From NCBI GenBank assembly GCA_964369215.1, contig CAYJEZ010000001.1:11671-75670 (forward strand): a stretch of 64,000 bases of DNA, read 5' to 3'. Position 1 is the first letter of the stretch. Each line of letters begins with the position of its first letter. Positions 40,728-49,479 of the stretch are shown here, piece after piece. Both the position numbers and the translations under genes were made by a program. The DNA is from SIG603 sp964369215. GTDB lineage: Bacteria; Bacillota; Clostridia; Oscillospirales; Acutalibacteraceae. The notes below the pieces were generated by a model, which was given only the letters and a program-made list of their open reading frames with translations, had not been told where the DNA came from and searched no databases.

Positions 40728-41273
40728 TTAAAGCTCACCAGTTTTAAGTAAAACCGCAGTTTTAAGTAGCGCCACCTGTGTTTTTGCATCTTTTATTTCG
40801 TTTTTCATAACCATGTCTAAAGCTTTGTCTAAGCTAATTTTCTCTACCTCTACAAACTCACCTTCATCAAGGTCTGTATCGCAAAATTGATCTACTCTGC
40901 AAGCCCAAATTCTAATTACTTCTGCACAGTAACCAGTTGTAGGATACAACTCACCTAGGTATACATAATTTTTACCTGTTGTGCCTGTCTCTTCTCTCTG
41001 TTCTCTTTTCATTGCCTCAAATGGGTCTTCACCCTTTTCTAGTTTGCCAGCTGGTATCTCTAGAATAATCTCTTTGTAAGGGTATCTAAATTGTTTTACT
41101 AAATACACATTATTCTCGTCGTCAAGCACTAGCACACATACGCCACCACCATGCAAAACAACCTCTCTTTTGCTTTTAGAGCCATCTGGTAGCTCTATAT
41201 CATCAATAATAACCTTTACTATTCTTCCCTCAAATTTTATTTCTGAATTTATCGTCTTCTCAAACATTTCCAT
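40728..41273 (-). CDS. NUDIX hydrolase, ADP-ribose pyrophosphatase type
   Basis: 181 residues. NUDIX box GKLEKGEDPFEAMKREQREETG matches Gx5Ex7REUxEExGU except Q at the hydrophobic position. Upstream ILEIPA and downstream YLGELYPTTGYCAEVIRIW are typical of NudF-like ADP-ribose hydrolases. The reaction is ADP-ribose to AMP plus ribose-5-phosphate. Followed by a membrane protein and preceded by ung on the same strand. Confidence 0.92.
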   Translation of the reverse strand: MEMFEKTINSEIKFEGRIVKVIIDDIELPDGSKSKREVVLHGGGVCVLVLDDENNVYLVKQFRYPYKEIILEIPAGKLEKGEDPFEAMKREQREETGTTGKNYVYLGELYPTTGYCAEVIRIWACRVDQFCDTDLDEGEFVEVEKISLDKALDMVMKNEIKDAKTQVALLKTAVLLKTGEL

Positions 41274-41296
41274 TGATTATTCAGCCCTTTCAATAT

Positions 41297-41968
41297 TTAT
41301 TTAATCTCCCAATTTATGGGTTCTTCTCCATTATTTAACAAAAACTCGTTACACTTGCTAAAATGTTTACACCCAAAAAAACCTCTATGTGCCGACAACG
41401 GGCTTGGGTGTGGCGCTTTTAAGACTAAGTGTTTTTTATTTGTAAGCATTCTTTCTTTACTTTGTGCGGGTTTACCCCACAACAAATATACAACAGGTCT
41501 ATCAATTTTATTAACCGCCTGAATTACGCTGTCTGTAAATGTCTCCCACCCTTTACCCTGATGAGAGTTCGCCTGATGCTCACGCACGCTCAATACCGTA
41601 TTTAAAAGCATTACTCCTTGCTCTGCCCAAGGCTTTAAATAGCCATTTTTAGGTATGCTTACCCCAATATCAGACTGAAGCTCTTTATATATATTTAAAA
41701 GCGACGGGGGAAGTTGAGTTTGCTGAGGTTTTACAGAAAAACACAAACCATGTGCTTGGTTTACATTATGGTATGGGTCTTGTCCTAAAATAAGCACTTT
41801 AACCTTACTGTATGGTGTGTGGTGAAAAGCGTTGAAAATATCTTCTGCCACAGGGTAAACAGTATTTGTTTTATACTCATTCGCTAAAAAAGCCCTAAGA
41901 GTTTTATAATAAGGCTTATCAAACTCCTCACCTATTATGCTTAGCCAATCATTGGTTATTTTAGGCAT
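41297..41968 (-). CDS. ung: Uracil-DNA glycosylase, family 1
   Basis: 223 residues. Water-activating loop VLILGQDPYHNVNQAHGLCFSV, the uracil-pocket VYLLWGKPAQ (LLWG), and the minor-groove loop APHPSPLSAHRGFFGCKHF are all intact. It removes uracil from DNA in base excision repair. The spacing to the NUDIX gene is 23 nt. Confidence 0.97.
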   Translation of the reverse strand: MPKITNDWLSIIGEEFDKPYYKTLRAFLANEYKTNTVYPVAEDIFNAFHHTPYSKVKVLILGQDPYHNVNQAHGLCFSVKPQQTQLPPSLLNIYKELQSDIGVSIPKNGYLKPWAEQGVMLLNTVLSVREHQANSHQGKGWETFTDSVIQAVNKIDRPVVYLLWGKPAQSKERMLTNKKHLVLKAPHPSPLSAHRGFFGCKHFSKCNEFLLNNGEEPINWEIK

Positions 41969-42102
41969 ATAATCACACTTTCTATTAATATAGTAATATT
42001 TATTATTATATATTAAGCTTATGAATAAATCAATAAATATTTATACTTGGTAAAAATAGCAGTTTTATAGTTAATAATTATGTCTCTCACCGCAATCACT
42101 AC

Positions 42103-42315
42103 CTAGTTTCTCAAACACACAGACAATCTCTCAATTTTAGCAAAACACTCACTATCTCCTAACCTCTCGTCCTCAAGAATATCCTTTATCCTCTTCAAAG
42201 CTTGATACGATATAATCTCCATCATTTCTTTAGGGTTAACAATAAAGTTCTCAAACTTTACTGTTATGTCCTCTTTTTCAAGTATTTTTATCAAAATTTC
42301 TTTGTATAAACACAT
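42103..42315 (-). CDS. Small conserved hypothetical protein, 70 residues
   Basis: Helical, acidic protein: YKEILIKILEKEDITVKF, MEIISYQALKRIKDILEDERL, GDSECFAKIERLSVCL. The pattern ALKRIKDIxxDxxLxDxECFxKIERL is, as I recall, shared with small Clostridia proteins of unknown role. AAAGGAG lies 5 nt before the ATG. Divergent from the HTH gene at 42495. Confidence 0.7.
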   Translation of the reverse strand: MCLYKEILIKILEKEDITVKFENFIVNPKEMMEIISYQALKRIKDILEDERLGDSECFAKIERLSVCLRN

Positions 42316-42494
42316 AGTAACTCCTTTTATATGGGGTCTATATCCCCTTAATAATTTATATTATAACCCCCATAATATATAATGCCAAGTGCAGCTTTAT
42401 TAAGTAAGATATGAATTCAATCGTAATATATATGAACGTTGAAAACTTCATACTTTAACTTAATATTGCCACAAGAACATAAAGGGGAGATAAT

Positions 42495-42698
42495 ATGATA
42501 GTTTATGATAAATTGTGGAAAACTATGAAGGAAAAAGGTGTTTCAACTTACAAATTAAGAGAAAAATGTGGAATAGACAGCAAAACTGTAAGACGCTTAA
42601 AAGCTAATGAGAATATTGAGACTAAAACTCTCAATAAGCTCTGTCATGCTCTTGAATGTAATGTTGAAGATATTATGGAGTATAAGGAAAATATATAG
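42495..42698 (+). CDS. Cro/C1-type helix-turn-helix regulator, YozG-like
   Basis: 67 residues made only of the HTH domain: YDKLWKTMKEKGVSTYKLREKCGIDSKTVRRLKANENIETKTLNKLCHALECNVEDIMEY. GGGGAG lies 6 nt before the ATG. Such single-domain proteins are common as small regulators in Clostridia. It diverges from the 70-residue gene; the 179-bp intergenic region contains GGGG-N7-CCCC near 42334-42348. Confidence 0.85.
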   Translation: MIVYDKLWKTMKEKGVSTYKLREKCGIDSKTVRRLKANENIETKTLNKLCHALECNVEDIMEYKENI

Positions 42699-42782
42699 TC
42701 AAACCAAATCAAAAATCATCAAAGAGATACTTGTAAAAGCTAAAAGTCATACCAATGTTTGACTAGCTATATACATTGCCAC

Positions 42783-42812
42783 AAAAAAGGGAACTGTCGT
42801 TTGACAGTTCCC
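42783..42812 (-). terminator. nifJ terminator
   Basis: GGGAACTGTC-GTTT-GACAGTTCCC, perfect 10-bp stem. On the minus strand it is followed by T6, serving nifJ; on the plus strand by TAATTTTA, possibly weakly serving the HTH gene. Confidence 0.9.
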
Positions 42813-42845
42813 TAATTTTATAAACTTTTATATAATAATTTCTTA

Positions 42846-45800
42846 TTACTCAGCCATTTTCTTTAGCTTAGCATATTTCTCAGCAGCGTCTTGCTCTGCT
42901 TGAGTAAATAGCATTTCTGCTCTCTCTGGGAAAGCACGAAGTAAGCTGTTGTAACGAACCTCACCCATGATAAAGTCACGGTAAGAAGCTGATGGCGCTT
43001 TGCTGTCAAGAACGAATGGATTTTGCTCTGCATCTGCACGTCTTGGGTCAAAGCGGAAGTTATGCCAGTAACCAGCAAGAACAGCTTTTTTCTCCTCAGC
43101 AATAGAAGCTGACATACCACCTTTAATTCCGTGGTTGATACAAGGAGCGTAAGCTATGATGATTGATGGACCGTTGTAGCTCTCAGCCTCTTCAAAAGCT
43201 TTGATACACTGGTTCATGTCAGCACCCATAGCAATTTGAGCAACGTATACGTAGCCGTAGCTCATAGCTATTGAAGCTAGGTCTTTTTTCTTAGTACCTT
43301 TACCTGAAGCTGCGAATTGAGCAACAGAACCAGCAGGAGTAGCTTTAGAAGCTTGTCCACCTGTGTTAGAGTAAACCTCTGTGTCGAATACTAGAATGTT
43401 GATATCCTCGCCTGAAGCGATAGCGTGGTCAAGTCCACCGAAACCGATGTCATATGCCCATCCGTCGCCACCTACAATCCATACAGATTTTTTAGCTAGG
43501 AAGTCTTTGTCTGCAAGAGTTTTAGCAGCTAGTTTGCCAACTTCGCAATCGAATTTGCTTGCTTTCTCAAGCTCAGCAATAAGTGCGTCTGTAGCAGGGC
43601 CGTTTGCTCTTGTTTGAGCTTTAGTTGCAAGGTAAGTCTCGCAAGCCTCTTTAAGCTCAGCTGTTTGTGTTTTCTCTATAATAGCTAGTAGGTAATCCTC
43701 TAGTCTGCCTCTTACAGCATTTTGAGCTAGTTGCATACCTAAACCGAACTCTGCATTATCCTCGAATAGTGAGTTTTGCCATGCAGGACCGTAGCCTCTT
43801 TTGTTAACTGTGTAAGGTGTTGCAGGAGCAGAACCACCCCAGATTGAAGAACAACCTGTTGCATTAGCAATAAACATTTTGTCGCCAAAAAGTTGTGTTG
43901 CTAGTTTAGCATATGGAGTCTCACCACAACCGCCGCAAGCGCCAGAGAACTCAAGAAGAGGTTGTTTAAATTGGCTACCTTTAACAGTAGTCTCTTTAAA
44001 TTTAGCTAAAACTTCTGGTTTCTCATCTAATGTAATAGCGTAAGCAAATACATCTGATTGCTCTCTTTGAGAGTCGATTGGTTGCATTACAAGTGCTTTT
44101 TCTTTAGCTGGGCAAACTTGTGCACAAAGGCCACAACCTGTACAGTCTAAAGTAGATACACCCATTACATAGTTCATGCCTGCTAAACCTGTCATTGCTT
44201 TTGATTTTACAGCGCTAGGAGCAGCTGCAAGCTCAGCCTCTGTCATTGGGAATGGTCTAATAACAGCGTGTGGGCAAACATAAGCACATTGGTTACATTG
44301 AATACATTTTGCACTGTCCCAGCATGGAACGTCAACTGCTATACCACGTTTCTCATAAGCTGCTGTACCTTGTGGTGATTCACCATTAGCATAAGCTGAG
44401 AAAGTAGAAACAGGAAGGTCTTTACCTTTGAATGAGTTTACAGGAATAACAACATTGTTTACGTAGTCTACTAGGTCAGCTCTGTCGCCAGTAGCAACTG
44501 GAAGTGAAGAATCTCCGCCAGCTGTTTTCCAAGACTCAGGAACTTCAACTTTATGGAAAGCGTTTTGACCTTTGTCAATAGCGTCGTGGTTCATTTTAAC
44601 AATTGCGTCGCCTTTTTTGCTATATGACTTAGTAGCAGCGTCTTTCATATATTTAATTGCATCTTCAACAGGAATAACTGCAGCAATTGTAAAGAAAGCT
44701 GATTGTAAAATTGTGTTAATTCTAGTTCCAAGGCCTAGCTCTTTACCAATTTTGTAAGCGTCAACTGTGTAGAACTCGATGTCGTTGTTAGCAATAAATC
44801 TTTTAACTTGGCCTGGTAGTCTCTCTTCTAGCTCTGCAGCATCCCAGTCGCAGTTAAGTAGGAACTTACCACCTTTTTTAAGGTCCTCAACCATGTCATA
44901 TTTGCCAAGGTAAGCAGGGTTATGACAAGCTACGAAGTCAGCTTTGCTGATGTAGTAAGTTGATTTAATAGGAGCAGTACCAAATCTCAAGTGAGAAATT
45001 GTAAGACCGCCTGATTTTTTAGAGTCGTAATCAAAATAACCTTGAGCATACATGTCTGTATGGTCACCGATGATTTTGATTGAGTTTTTGTTAGCACCAA
45101 CTGTACCGTCTGCGCCAAGACCCCAGAACTTACATGAAGTTGTTCCTTTAGGAGCTGTGTCGTCGTCTTTAACTCTAGGTAGAGAAAGATTTGTAACGTC
45201 GTCTTCGATACCAACTGTGAATTTTTTCTTGCTGTCTGCGCTACCCATATTGTCGTAAATAGCGAAAATAGATGTAGGAGCAGTATCTTTAGAACCTAAA
45301 CCGTAACGACCTGAAAGAATTGGGCATGCGCCGAACTCTGTACCGTTTACAGCAGCTAATGTATCTAAGAATAAAGGCTCGCCGATAGAACCCGGCTCTT
45401 TTGTTCTGTCTAGTACAGTAATATATTTAACTGTAGAAGGCATTACGTCTAAAAGGTATTTAGCTACGAAAGGTCTATAAAGTCTAACTTTTACAAGACC
45501 AACTTTTTCGCCTGCTGCTAGCATGTAATCGATAACTTCTTCGATAGTCTCGCAAACAGAACCCATAGCGATGATAACTTTCTCAGCATCTGGTGCGCCA
45601 TAGTAGTTAAATGGTTTGTAGTCTGTACCAATTTTAGCATTAACTTCATTCATGTAGTCAACAATAACTTCTGGCACTGCATCGTAATATTTATTACATG
45701 CCTCACGTGCTTGGAAGAAAATATCTCCGTTTTGAGCTTGTCCTCTAAGCACTGGGTGCTCTGGGTTTAATGCTCTTCTTCTAAATGCATCAACTGCATC

Positions 45801-46391
45801 CCAGTCTAGCATCTCGTTTAAATCTTCATATTCCCAAGTCTCAATTTTTTGAACCTCATGAGAAGTACGGAAACCGTCGAAGAAATGTAGGAAAGGAACT
45901 CTTCCTTTAATTGCACTAAGGTGAGCAACCGCACCTAAGTCCATAACCTCTTGTGGGCTGTTCGCACATAGCATACCATAACCTGTTTGACGGCATGAGT
46001 ATACGTCTGAGTGGTCGCCGAAGATGTTAAGAGCATGAGTTGCAACTGTTCTTGCAGAAACATGAATAACTGAAGGTAAAAGCTCACCAGCCATTTTGTA
46101 CATGTTAGGAATCATTAAAAGTAGACCTTGAGATGCTGTGTAAGTAGTTGTTAAAGCACCTGCAGTTAAAGAGCCGTGAACTGCACCTGCAGCGCCTGCC
46201 TCAGATTGCATCTCTGTAACTCTTACTTCTCTACCGAATAGGTTTTTTCTACCTGCGGCAGCATATTTGTCTGTCTCATCAGCCATGTTTGAAGATGGTG
46301 TGATAGGATAGATAGCAGCAACGTCCGTAAACGCATAAGACACGTGAGCGGCAGCGGTGTTACCATCCATGGTTTTCATTTTTCTTGCCAT
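42846..46391 (-). CDS. nifJ: Pyruvate:ferredoxin (flavodoxin) oxidoreductase
   Basis: 1181 residues, the single-chain type. Order: pyruvate-binding domain I (IYPITPSSNMAD, with the conserved T in GSLTAGALTTTYTASQGLLLM), domain II/III, two 4Fe-4S clusters (CIQCNQCAYVCPHAV and CTGCGLCAQVCPAKE), a proximal cluster cysteine motif (SGACGGCGETPYAKL), and the thiamine diphosphate site (GGDGWAYDIGFGGLDHA.. TEVYSNTGGQ). It converts pyruvate and CoA to acetyl-CoA and CO2 while reducing ferredoxin, central in anaerobic fermentation. Monocistronic, with its own promoter and terminator. Confidence 0.98.
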   Translation of the reverse strand: MARKMKTMDGNTAAAHVSYAFTDVAAIYPITPSSNMADETDKYAAAGRKNLFGREVRVTEMQSEAGAAGAVHGSLTAGALTTTYTASQGLLLMIPNMYKMAGELLPSVIHVSARTVATHALNIFGDHSDVYSCRQTGYGMLCANSPQEVMDLGAVAHLSAIKGRVPFLHFFDGFRTSHEVQKIETWEYEDLNEMLDWDAVDAFRRRALNPEHPVLRGQAQNGDIFFQAREACNKYYDAVPEVIVDYMNEVNAKIGTDYKPFNYYGAPDAEKVIIAMGSVCETIEEVIDYMLAAGEKVGLVKVRLYRPFVAKYLLDVMPSTVKYITVLDRTKEPGSIGEPLFLDTLAAVNGTEFGACPILSGRYGLGSKDTAPTSIFAIYDNMGSADSKKKFTVGIEDDVTNLSLPRVKDDDTAPKGTTSCKFWGLGADGTVGANKNSIKIIGDHTDMYAQGYFDYDSKKSGGLTISHLRFGTAPIKSTYYISKADFVACHNPAYLGKYDMVEDLKKGGKFLLNCDWDAAELEERLPGQVKRFIANNDIEFYTVDAYKIGKELGLGTRINTILQSAFFTIAAVIPVEDAIKYMKDAATKSYSKKGDAIVKMNHDAIDKGQNAFHKVEVPESWKTAGGDSSLPVATGDRADLVDYVNNVVIPVNSFKGKDLPVSTFSAYANGESPQGTAAYEKRGIAVDVPCWDSAKCIQCNQCAYVCPHAVIRPFPMTEAELAAAPSAVKSKAMTGLAGMNYVMGVSTLDCTGCGLCAQVCPAKEKALVMQPIDSQREQSDVFAYAITLDEKPEVLAKFKETTVKGSQFKQPLLEFSGACGGCGETPYAKLATQLFGDKMFIANATGCSSIWGGSAPATPYTVNKRGYGPAWQNSLFEDNAEFGLGMQLAQNAVRGRLEDYLLAIIEKTQTAELKEACETYLATKAQTRANGPATDALIAELEKASKFDCEVGKLAAKTLADKDFLAKKSVWIVGGDGWAYDIGFGGLDHAIASGEDINILVFDTEVYSNTGGQASKATPAGSVAQFAASGKGTKKKDLASIAMSYGYVYVAQIAMGADMNQCIKAFEEAESYNGPSIIIAYAPCINHGIKGGMSASIAEEKKAVLAGYWHNFRFDPRRADAEQNPFVLDSKAPSASYRDFIMGEVRYNSLLRAFPERAEMLFTQAEQDAAEKYAKLKKMAE

Positions 46392-46452
46392 TGGAAATTA
46401 TTCCCCCTTATTATAATACGTAAAGATTTATTAAAACATTTTTACCTATACT

Positions 46453-46481
46453 ATTCTATCACTTATTAGGCTTTATGTAAA
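46453..46481 (-). promoter_or_regulatory. nifJ promoter
   Basis: Minus strand TTTACA (46481-46476), 17-bp spacer, TAGAAT (46458-46453). About 55 nt of leader. Confidence 0.75.
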
Positions 46482-46630
46482 GTAGCTTTTTTAAATTTTA
46501 TGTTAATTCGCTGTACTTTTTGATGATAAAAACTCGCAATTTGTGTTTATTACTAATTTCTGTTATTTTTATACTACTAATCATACATTAAAAGAAAAAT
46601 ATGAAACAATTGAAAAGTGAATTAATTGAA

Positions 46631-46673
46631 AAACAGCCACCTTAAAGCGCATAAACGCCCTAGGTGACTGTTT
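46631..46673 (-). terminator. Terminator of the PilZ gene
   Basis: Minus strand AAAACAG-T-CACCT ... AAGGTG-G-CTGTTTTTC; inner GCG/TGCGC pairs. T5 follows. Located 20 nt past the PilZ stop codon. Confidence 0.6.
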
Positions 46674-46691
46674 TAATAACTGCTTTTTATT

Positions 46692-47345
46692 TTATCTTGC
46701 TTTTTGCCTTTTAATTTGGTCTCTTTGCATCTCAAAAATCGCTTTTGCCAATCTATCAGAGGTTATTGTGCTTACTCCTTCAAGAGTGCATCTGTATGAA
46801 TACCCCTCTAAAACTTCTCTTCTCATTATATCGTCTCTGTACTTAACCTTACAGCTAAAGTTAAACGGAACTTCACTACGAACAAGTGACAGCCCTGTTA
46901 TTTCTATTGTATCATCTATTGCAAAAAAGGCATCGGTTGCAAATCTTATGCCCGATAAGCTAATGTCTACAAGCTTTGCCTGAAAGCTTTTGTCGTCGTT
47001 TGCCTCTTTGTCAAACCTTGTAATGCTACCTGTTGCATGTGAACGAATTCTAAAAAACTCTCGTCTCTCTACGCTTACAGTATCACCTATTTTATTTATT
47101 TTGCACATTTCTTCACTTATTAGAGCCAAAAAACCTCCTACAATTGTGCTGTTTTTTCCGCTTTTAATCGACAATTTAACAGGTATGCCAATTGGTTGAT
47201 TTATCAGGCTCTCTTTTGCATTTACTTTAATATCGACCGAAGGAAGAACTCCATCATGTATGGCCTTAACCTTGCCCACAATCAAAATATCATTCTCCAT
47301 TGATTTAACTTCACAAATTCCATTTTTAAATTTACTTAAATTCAT
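46692..47345 (-). CDS. PilZ-domain protein, YcgR-like cyclic-di-GMP receptor
   Basis: 217 residues. N-terminal beta domain (about 1-90; YcgR/PilZN-like), then the PilZ domain with the ligand motifs R95-x3-R99 (RREFFRIR) and D127-x-S129-x2-G132 (VDISLSGIRF), both intact. Such proteins slow or alter the flagellar motor, or other targets, on binding cyclic-di-GMP. It diverges from the ParA-ComFB pair, itself a probable nucleotide-linked system. No cyclase or phosphodiesterase is in the window. Confidence 0.88.
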   Translation of the reverse strand: MNLSKFKNGICEVKSMENDILIVGKVKAIHDGVLPSVDIKVNAKESLINQPIGIPVKLSIKSGKNSTIVGGFLALISEEMCKINKIGDTVSVERREFFRIRSHATGSITRFDKEANDDKSFQAKLVDISLSGIRFATDAFFAIDDTIEITGLSLVRSEVPFNFSCKVKYRDDIMRREVLEGYSYRCTLEGVSTITSDRLAKAIFEMQRDQIKRQKAR

Positions 47346-47419
47346 GTTATTACTCCCCCACGTTTGGATACAAAACTTTTTATTATATAAAAGAACAGAC
47401 CAATATATTATATTATTAC

Positions 47420-47456
47420 ATTATATGCTTATTAATAATAAGTTTTCAAAAAACTT
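47420..47456 (-). promoter_or_regulatory. PilZ-gene promoter with built-in palindromes
   Basis: Minus strand TTGAAA (47449-47444), 18-bp spacer, TATAAT (47425-47420). A 15-bp palindrome CTTATTA-A-TAATAAG (47428-47442) fills the spacer and another, AAGTTTT-CAA-AAAACTT (47440-47456), covers the -35 box. No clear plus-strand promoter for parA was found in the 315-bp divergent region. Confidence 0.5.
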
Positions 47457-47660
47457 TTCGCAACTCATACATTATATTATAAGATTACAACATTACTCAT
47501 ATGTTTGCAATAGCCAATTTAAATATTTTTTATTTTTTATATTTTTTCACAAAAACTGTTTAGTTTTGAATTTATTGTAGAATAAATAGATTGTTATGGG
47601 GTTGTATGCTTATTATTTTTGTTTTACCCCTGTAATAGTTAGAAAGGACGAGTGGTATAT

Positions 47661-48428
47661 ATGGGAAAAGTGATTTCGCTAATTAATGAAAAGGGCGGAG
47701 TAGGAAAGACTACTTCTACAAATATCATGGCTTGTTGTCTTAAAAACAGAGGCTACAAAGTACTTTGTGTGGATTTTGACCCACAAGCTCACCTCAGTTT
47801 TAGTTTTGGCGCTGACAACAGAGACAAGCCTACAATATATGATGTTATAAAGAAAAAAACAAAAGTAAAATACGCAATACAAAACACAGGCCTTACAGAT
47901 TTAATACCTGCAAACGATATATTAAAAAGTGTTGAGAGCGAATTTACAAGTGTTGGCAATGAACAACTGTTGAAAAACTGTATAGCTCCACTATTAAACT
48001 CATACGACTATATATTAATAGATAGCCCTCCTGAGCTTGGACTTCTTTCAGTTAATGCGCTGGTTGCATCAAACGTTGTTTTAATACCTTGCCTGCCAGA
48101 CGGTTACAGCCTTATGGGAACAATTAAAGTGCACGAAACAGTATCAAGAATTAAACAGGCGTTTAACCCTACTCTTTCATTCGGTGGAATAATATTAGTA
48201 AGATATTATCTAAGAGAACGCTTAAGTAAATCTGTTTCAGACGTATTAGAGCAACTTACTGTTCAACTTAACATACCTATATTAGAAAACAAAGTAAGAC
48301 ACAGCAACTTAATTAGCGATGCAACCACAATAAGACAAGTAGATGTTGTAAAAACTAATCCAAAAAACAGAGCCATAGGAGACTATATTAACTTGGTAGA
48401 TGAATTACTTGAAAAGGAGATATTATAA
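47661..48428 (+). CDS. ParA/MinD-superfamily ATPase (Soj-like)
   Basis: 255 residues. Deviant Walker A KGGVGKTT (residues 11-18) with the signature lysine K11, Walker A' FDPQAHLSFSFG, Walker B YILIDSPPELGLLSVNALVA. It resembles chromosomal Soj/ParA, but no parB gene or HTH domain is linked, and the partner is a ComFB protein overlapping its stop codon by one nucleotide. Orphan ParA proteins often position other complexes (chemosensory arrays, pili, flagella). ATG at 47661 preferred; a GTG at 47652 lies only 3 nt from AAGGA. Confidence 0.88.
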   Translation: MGKVISLINEKGGVGKTTSTNIMACCLKNRGYKVLCVDFDPQAHLSFSFGADNRDKPTIYDVIKKKTKVKYAIQNTGLTDLIPANDILKSVESEFTSVGNEQLLKNCIAPLLNSYDYILIDSPPELGLLSVNALVASNVVLIPCLPDGYSLMGTIKVHETVSRIKQAFNPTLSFGGIILVRYYLRERLSKSVSDVLEQLTVQLNIPILENKVRHSNLISDATTIRQVDVVKTNPKNRAIGDYINLVDELLEKEIL

Positions 48429-48877
48429 TGAGCCAAAACAACGAAAGTCAAAAAGATTTACTTTTCAGTAAACTTCTTCCGGCACTTAATAACAATCCTT
48501 TTTCTTCTTCATACGACGGAGAAAAACCTGATATTCCTGAAATGGTACCTATAGACGACACCGACCCCTTATCAAGCTTAAGAAGTCGCTTATTTGGGCG
48601 TTCAGCAACTGCTGGTGCTGATAACTACGCAACTGTAAATATTATGGAGAGCTTGGTACTTAAATATTTAGATTCAGCAATAAAGCGTTTTAACACTTGC
48701 AGTTGCAACAGATGCAAGTGCGATGTAGCAGCATACGCACTTAATTCTCTTACCCCTAAATATGTTGTTGCAGACCCAAAAAGAGCACTTAAAATAGAAG
48801 AAGAGATACCTACTAAAGACATAATGAATGCAATTGTTAACGCAGTAATACACGTAAGGGCTAATCCGCGTCACTAG
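48428..48877 (+). CDS. ComFB-domain protein coupled to ParA
   Basis: 149 residues. The first about 68 residues are polar and disordered-looking (PDIPEMVPIDDTDPLSSLRSRLFGRS). Residues 70-149 form a ComFB domain: NIMESLVLKYLDSAIKRFNT, C91-x-C93-x2-C96-x-C98 (CSCNRCKCDVAAYALNSL), PKYVV and the C-terminal VIHVRANPRH. ComFB proteins of cyanobacteria were recently found to bind cyclic dinucleotides. The four cysteines may bind zinc. The N-terminal tail is a plausible ParA-stimulating segment. Start overlaps the parA-like stop. Confidence 0.8.
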   Translation: MSQNNESQKDLLFSKLLPALNNNPFSSSYDGEKPDIPEMVPIDDTDPLSSLRSRLFGRSATAGADNYATVNIMESLVLKYLDSAIKRFNTCSCNRCKCDVAAYALNSLTPKYVVADPKRALKIEEEIPTKDIMNAIVNAVIHVRANPRH

Positions 48878-49066
48878 CATGAAAACGAGTTTTCATACCT
48901 CGAAGTTTTGTNNNNNNNNNNNNNNNNNNNNNNNNNNNNNNNNNNNNNNNNNNNNNNNNNNNNNNNNNNNNNNNNNNNNNNNNNNNNNNNNNNNNNNNNN
49001 NNNNNNNNNNNGCTTTTCAGTCAAGGACTGAAATTTCACATTCGCTTTGCTACTGTGAAAACTCAC
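48877..49066 (+). repeat. Three-hairpin repeat, copy 1, split by the assembly gap
   Basis: Left part 48877-48911, 100 Ns at 48912-49011, right part 49012-49066. If the Ns are removed, it is identical over 90 nt to copy 2 (49103-49192). Hairpins: ATGAAAAC-GA-GTTTTCAT; TTTCAGTC-AAG-GACTGAAA; TTTCACA-N13-TGTGAAA. Its first base overlaps the TAG stop of the ComFB gene. The gap may be of zero length or hold more repeat units. Confidence 0.8.
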
Positions 49067-49102
49067 AAATCTTCTGACTTATCTTTTAATTTTTAAGCCA
49101 CT

Positions 49103-49192
49103 GCATGAAAACGAGTTTTCATACCTCGAAGTTTTGTGCTTTTCAGTCAAGGACTGAAATTTCACATTCGCTTTGCTACTGTGAAAACTCAC
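49103..49192 (+). repeat. Three-hairpin repeat, copy 2
   Basis: Starts GCATGAAAACGAGTTTTCAT and ends GTGAAAACTCAC. Same three stems as copy 1; unit length 90 nt, spacer to copy 1 36 nt, period 126 nt. It encodes an open frame of 32 codons (MKTSFHTSKFCAFQSRTEIS then HSLCYCENSPAK), but no ribosome site precedes it, so I treat it as structured repeat DNA and not as a gene. Copies elsewhere in the genome are expected. Confidence 0.8.
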
Positions 49193-49301
49193 CAGCGAAA
49201 TGATAGCGTAAGACATCAAACAATATTTCAAACATCTCCACCTTAGTGAAGATTATACAATAATGATTTGTACAATAAATTAGAATTTCTGCAACTTTAT
49301 C

Positions 49302-49330
49302 TTGACTTTATTTTTGGTATGTGATATAGT
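49302..49330 (+). promoter_or_regulatory. rpmG-secE-nusG promoter
   Basis: TTGACT (49302-49307), 17-bp spacer, extended TG-A-TATAGT (-10 box 49325-49330). The 140-nt leader begins with ACCTC-N7-GAGGT followed by TTCTTTTTTT (about 49337-49363), a weak stem with a T-run that might act as an attenuator. Confidence 0.8.
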
Positions 49331-49479
49331 ATTACTACCTCAAAAGCAGAGGTTCTTTTTTTGTGCTTGTTTTTGAGGGAGGCTAAGGGTTGACCTTTAA
49401 TTTAAAATTGCCTGTTTTCAGCAGTTTTTTGTTAAACAATCCGCAAAAAATAAATTTCCGTAAAGCGGGAGGTGCCGTT

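Noticed and set aside
43381..43617. Plus-strand frames within nifJ (also at 44572 and 45052)
   Set aside because: Shadows of the 1181-codon nifJ gene; no ribosome sites, and composition follows the complement of nifJ codons.
47661..48428. Reading the ParA gene as a chromosome or plasmid partition system
   Set aside because: No parB, no HTH, no parS-like site or replication gene nearby; the coupled partner is a ComFB protein.
48908..49096. Frame with a run of unknown residues across the second gap
   Set aside because: Created by translating Ns; the readable part lies in the hairpin repeat in a different frame from that repeat's own open frame.
49103..49201. 32-codon frame inside the three-hairpin repeat, present in both copies
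   Set aside because: No ribosome site or promoter, and the frame is a by-product of identical repeat DNA; kept only as part of the repeat.
11521..49437. Similar motif TTGCCTGTTTTC-N-GC-N-GTTTTTT at about 11521-11545 and 49407-49430
   Set aside because: Similar over about 25 nt, but T-rich, with no consistent stem and no shared gene context; chance similarity in AT-rich DNA cannot be excluded.
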